Source: an uncultured Elusimicrobiales bacterium (lineage in GTDB: Bacteria > Elusimicrobiota > Elusimicrobia > Elusimicrobiales > Elusimicrobiaceae). Taken from it: 64,000 nt of DNA. Below, piece by piece: positions 63,385-64,000 of the stretch. The first letter of the stretch is position 1; each line of letters opens with the position of its first letter. The notes under the pieces are model-generated. The model worked only from the letters and a program-made list of their open reading frames with translations, did no database searches and was not told the origin of the DNA. The stretch covers positions 186,001 through 250,000 of the forward strand of contig CALVGG010000002.1 in the NCBI GenBank assembly GCA_944327085.1, read 5' to 3'. A program made the translations under genes and the position numbers.

Positions 63385-63730
63385 TTTTTTCCTTCTCTAT
63401 AATTTGGAAAATGGATTCCACCCGGGAGGCTTTTTCCGGGGTGTTGTCATACTCAAAGCTAAAAGAAGGAATGCGTTTTAAATGCAGGCGGTGGCGCAGC
63501 AGGGCGCCGATTTCTTTACGCAGCAGGGATAACGCTTCCTGGGTTTTCTTTTTGTCTTCCGGGCTGCCAAATACGGAAAAGTATACTTTGGCGGAAGACA
63601 AATCTTTAGATACATGCACCGCGGTAATGGTTACAAAGCCGCCCAACTCTCCATTGGCCGACATTTTGGTTACATGCGTGTTTATTTCTTCTAAAAAAAG
63701 GGTTTCCAAACGTTTTATTCTGTCAATCAT
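63368..63730 (-). CDS. rbfA: Ribosome-binding factor A
   Basis: RbfA assists 16S rRNA maturation in the 30S subunit. 120 residues: 'RIKRLETLFLEEINTHVTKMSA...GFVTITAVHVSKDLSSAKVYFSVFGS', 'ALSLLRKEIGALLRHRLHLKRIPSFSFEYDNTPEKASRVESIFQIIE'. I set the start at 63730 because TGCTATAAT ends six bases before this ATG; the ATG two codons upstream overlaps the promoter itself. First gene of the operon, predicted leaderless. Confidence 0.93.
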   Translation of the reverse strand: MIDRIKRLETLFLEEINTHVTKMSANGELGGFVTITAVHVSKDLSSAKVYFSVFGSPEDKKKTQEALSLLRKEIGALLRHRLHLKRIPSFSFEYDNTPEKASRVESIFQIIEKEKNESAN

Positions 63731-63745
63731 ACACACATTATAGCA
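63731..63745 (-). promoter_or_regulatory. Leaderless-type promoter of the rbfA operon
   Basis: TGCTATAAT (minus strand), six bases, ATG. No ribosome site between. Confidence 0.6.
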
Positions 63746-63890
63746 TTTTAGCCAAGGGCTTTTGGGTAAATAAAACCTTGTTTTTTAGAGTAAACTAAAG
63801 TATATTATTTATAGGGAGGGTTGCCGGTTGGCGGCTCTTTCGGGCTGGTTTGGCAGCTTGTTTAATTTACGTTAGATTAGGAGAATATTT

Positions 63891-64000
63891 ATGAATACGA
63901 AAGGTTTTACCTTAATTGAGTTGCTGGTGGTGGTGCTCATCATTGGTATTTTGGCCAGTGTGGCTTTGCCCCAGTATACCAAAGCGGTGGAAAAATCCCG
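63891..64000 (+). CDS. Type IV pilin-like protein (pilin 5), 3' truncated by the window end
   Basis: Only 36 codons are visible. Leader MNTKG, then mature FTLIE with Glu5 and the helix '[26 protein letters not shown]'. TTAGGAGA gives the ribosome site. The first 90 coding bases are very close to those of the other four pilins. Confidence 0.9.
   Translation, partial: MNTKGFTLIELLVVVLIIGILASVALPQYTKAVEKS

Overview
The window looks like a chromosome segment of an anaerobic, Gram-negative-type bacterium of the phylum Elusimicrobiota, probably a gut lineage. This is inferred from gene content, not from a marker-gene comparison. Pointers are the five separately placed type IV pilin-like genes with almost identical N-termini, the many exported proteins without recognisable families, the GGGtGRT protein with its NifU-like partner, and outer-membrane traits (OmpA lipoproteins, lipid acyltransferase, core-type glycosyltransferase). 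Coding density is high. No gap exceeds about 300 bases, and most transcription units end in strong GC-rich hairpins. There is no phage, insertion sequence or CRISPR array.

Layout. 1-4.7 kb: end of a peptidase gene, a MATE exporter, and a SirB1-like/NfeD/SPFH cluster. 4.8-10.3 kb (minus strand): two OmpA lipoproteins and a compact pteridine operon (DUF1189, queD, queE, folE, folP, a second PTPS-family gene, folK) joining queuosine and folate synthesis through shared folE. 10.4-18.2 kb: alpha-2-macroglobulin plus penicillin-binding protein 1C. 18.3-22.2 kb: pilin, glnA and two exported repeat proteins. 22.3-25.6 kb: clpP and lon. 25.7-28.5 kb: pilin and two paralogous exported proteins. 28.6-34.8 kb: lipid acyltransferase, yajC-secD-secF and an LTA-synthase-like enzyme. 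34.9-42 kb: thrS, two pilins, yggS, a DUF167 gene, an MFS transporter, maf and trxB. 42-46.2 kb: sugar-phosphate-type transporter, flavin reductase-like gene and the GGGtGRT module. 46.3-54.7 kb: a nearly continuous locus of exported proteins of unknown function. 55-64 kb: typA, cell-envelope genes, a TPR lipoprotein, tRNA-CAU, the rbfA-nrnA-truB-ribF operon and the start of a fifth pilin.

The most striking non-coding signal is a spaced array of GGRCC boxes at six intergenic sites, each next to a gene for an exported protein of unknown function. Box spacing is conserved (8, then optionally 23, then 16-17 bases). I read it as a candidate binding site for a regulator of the exported-protein genes. 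Other regulatory signals are a CIRCE-shaped inverted repeat over the lon promoter, two promoters with twelve-T spacers, several promoters placed so that the mRNA should begin at the ATG, and structured leaders before several genes.

All functions come from reading protein motifs by eye. No database search, folding program or alignment was run.
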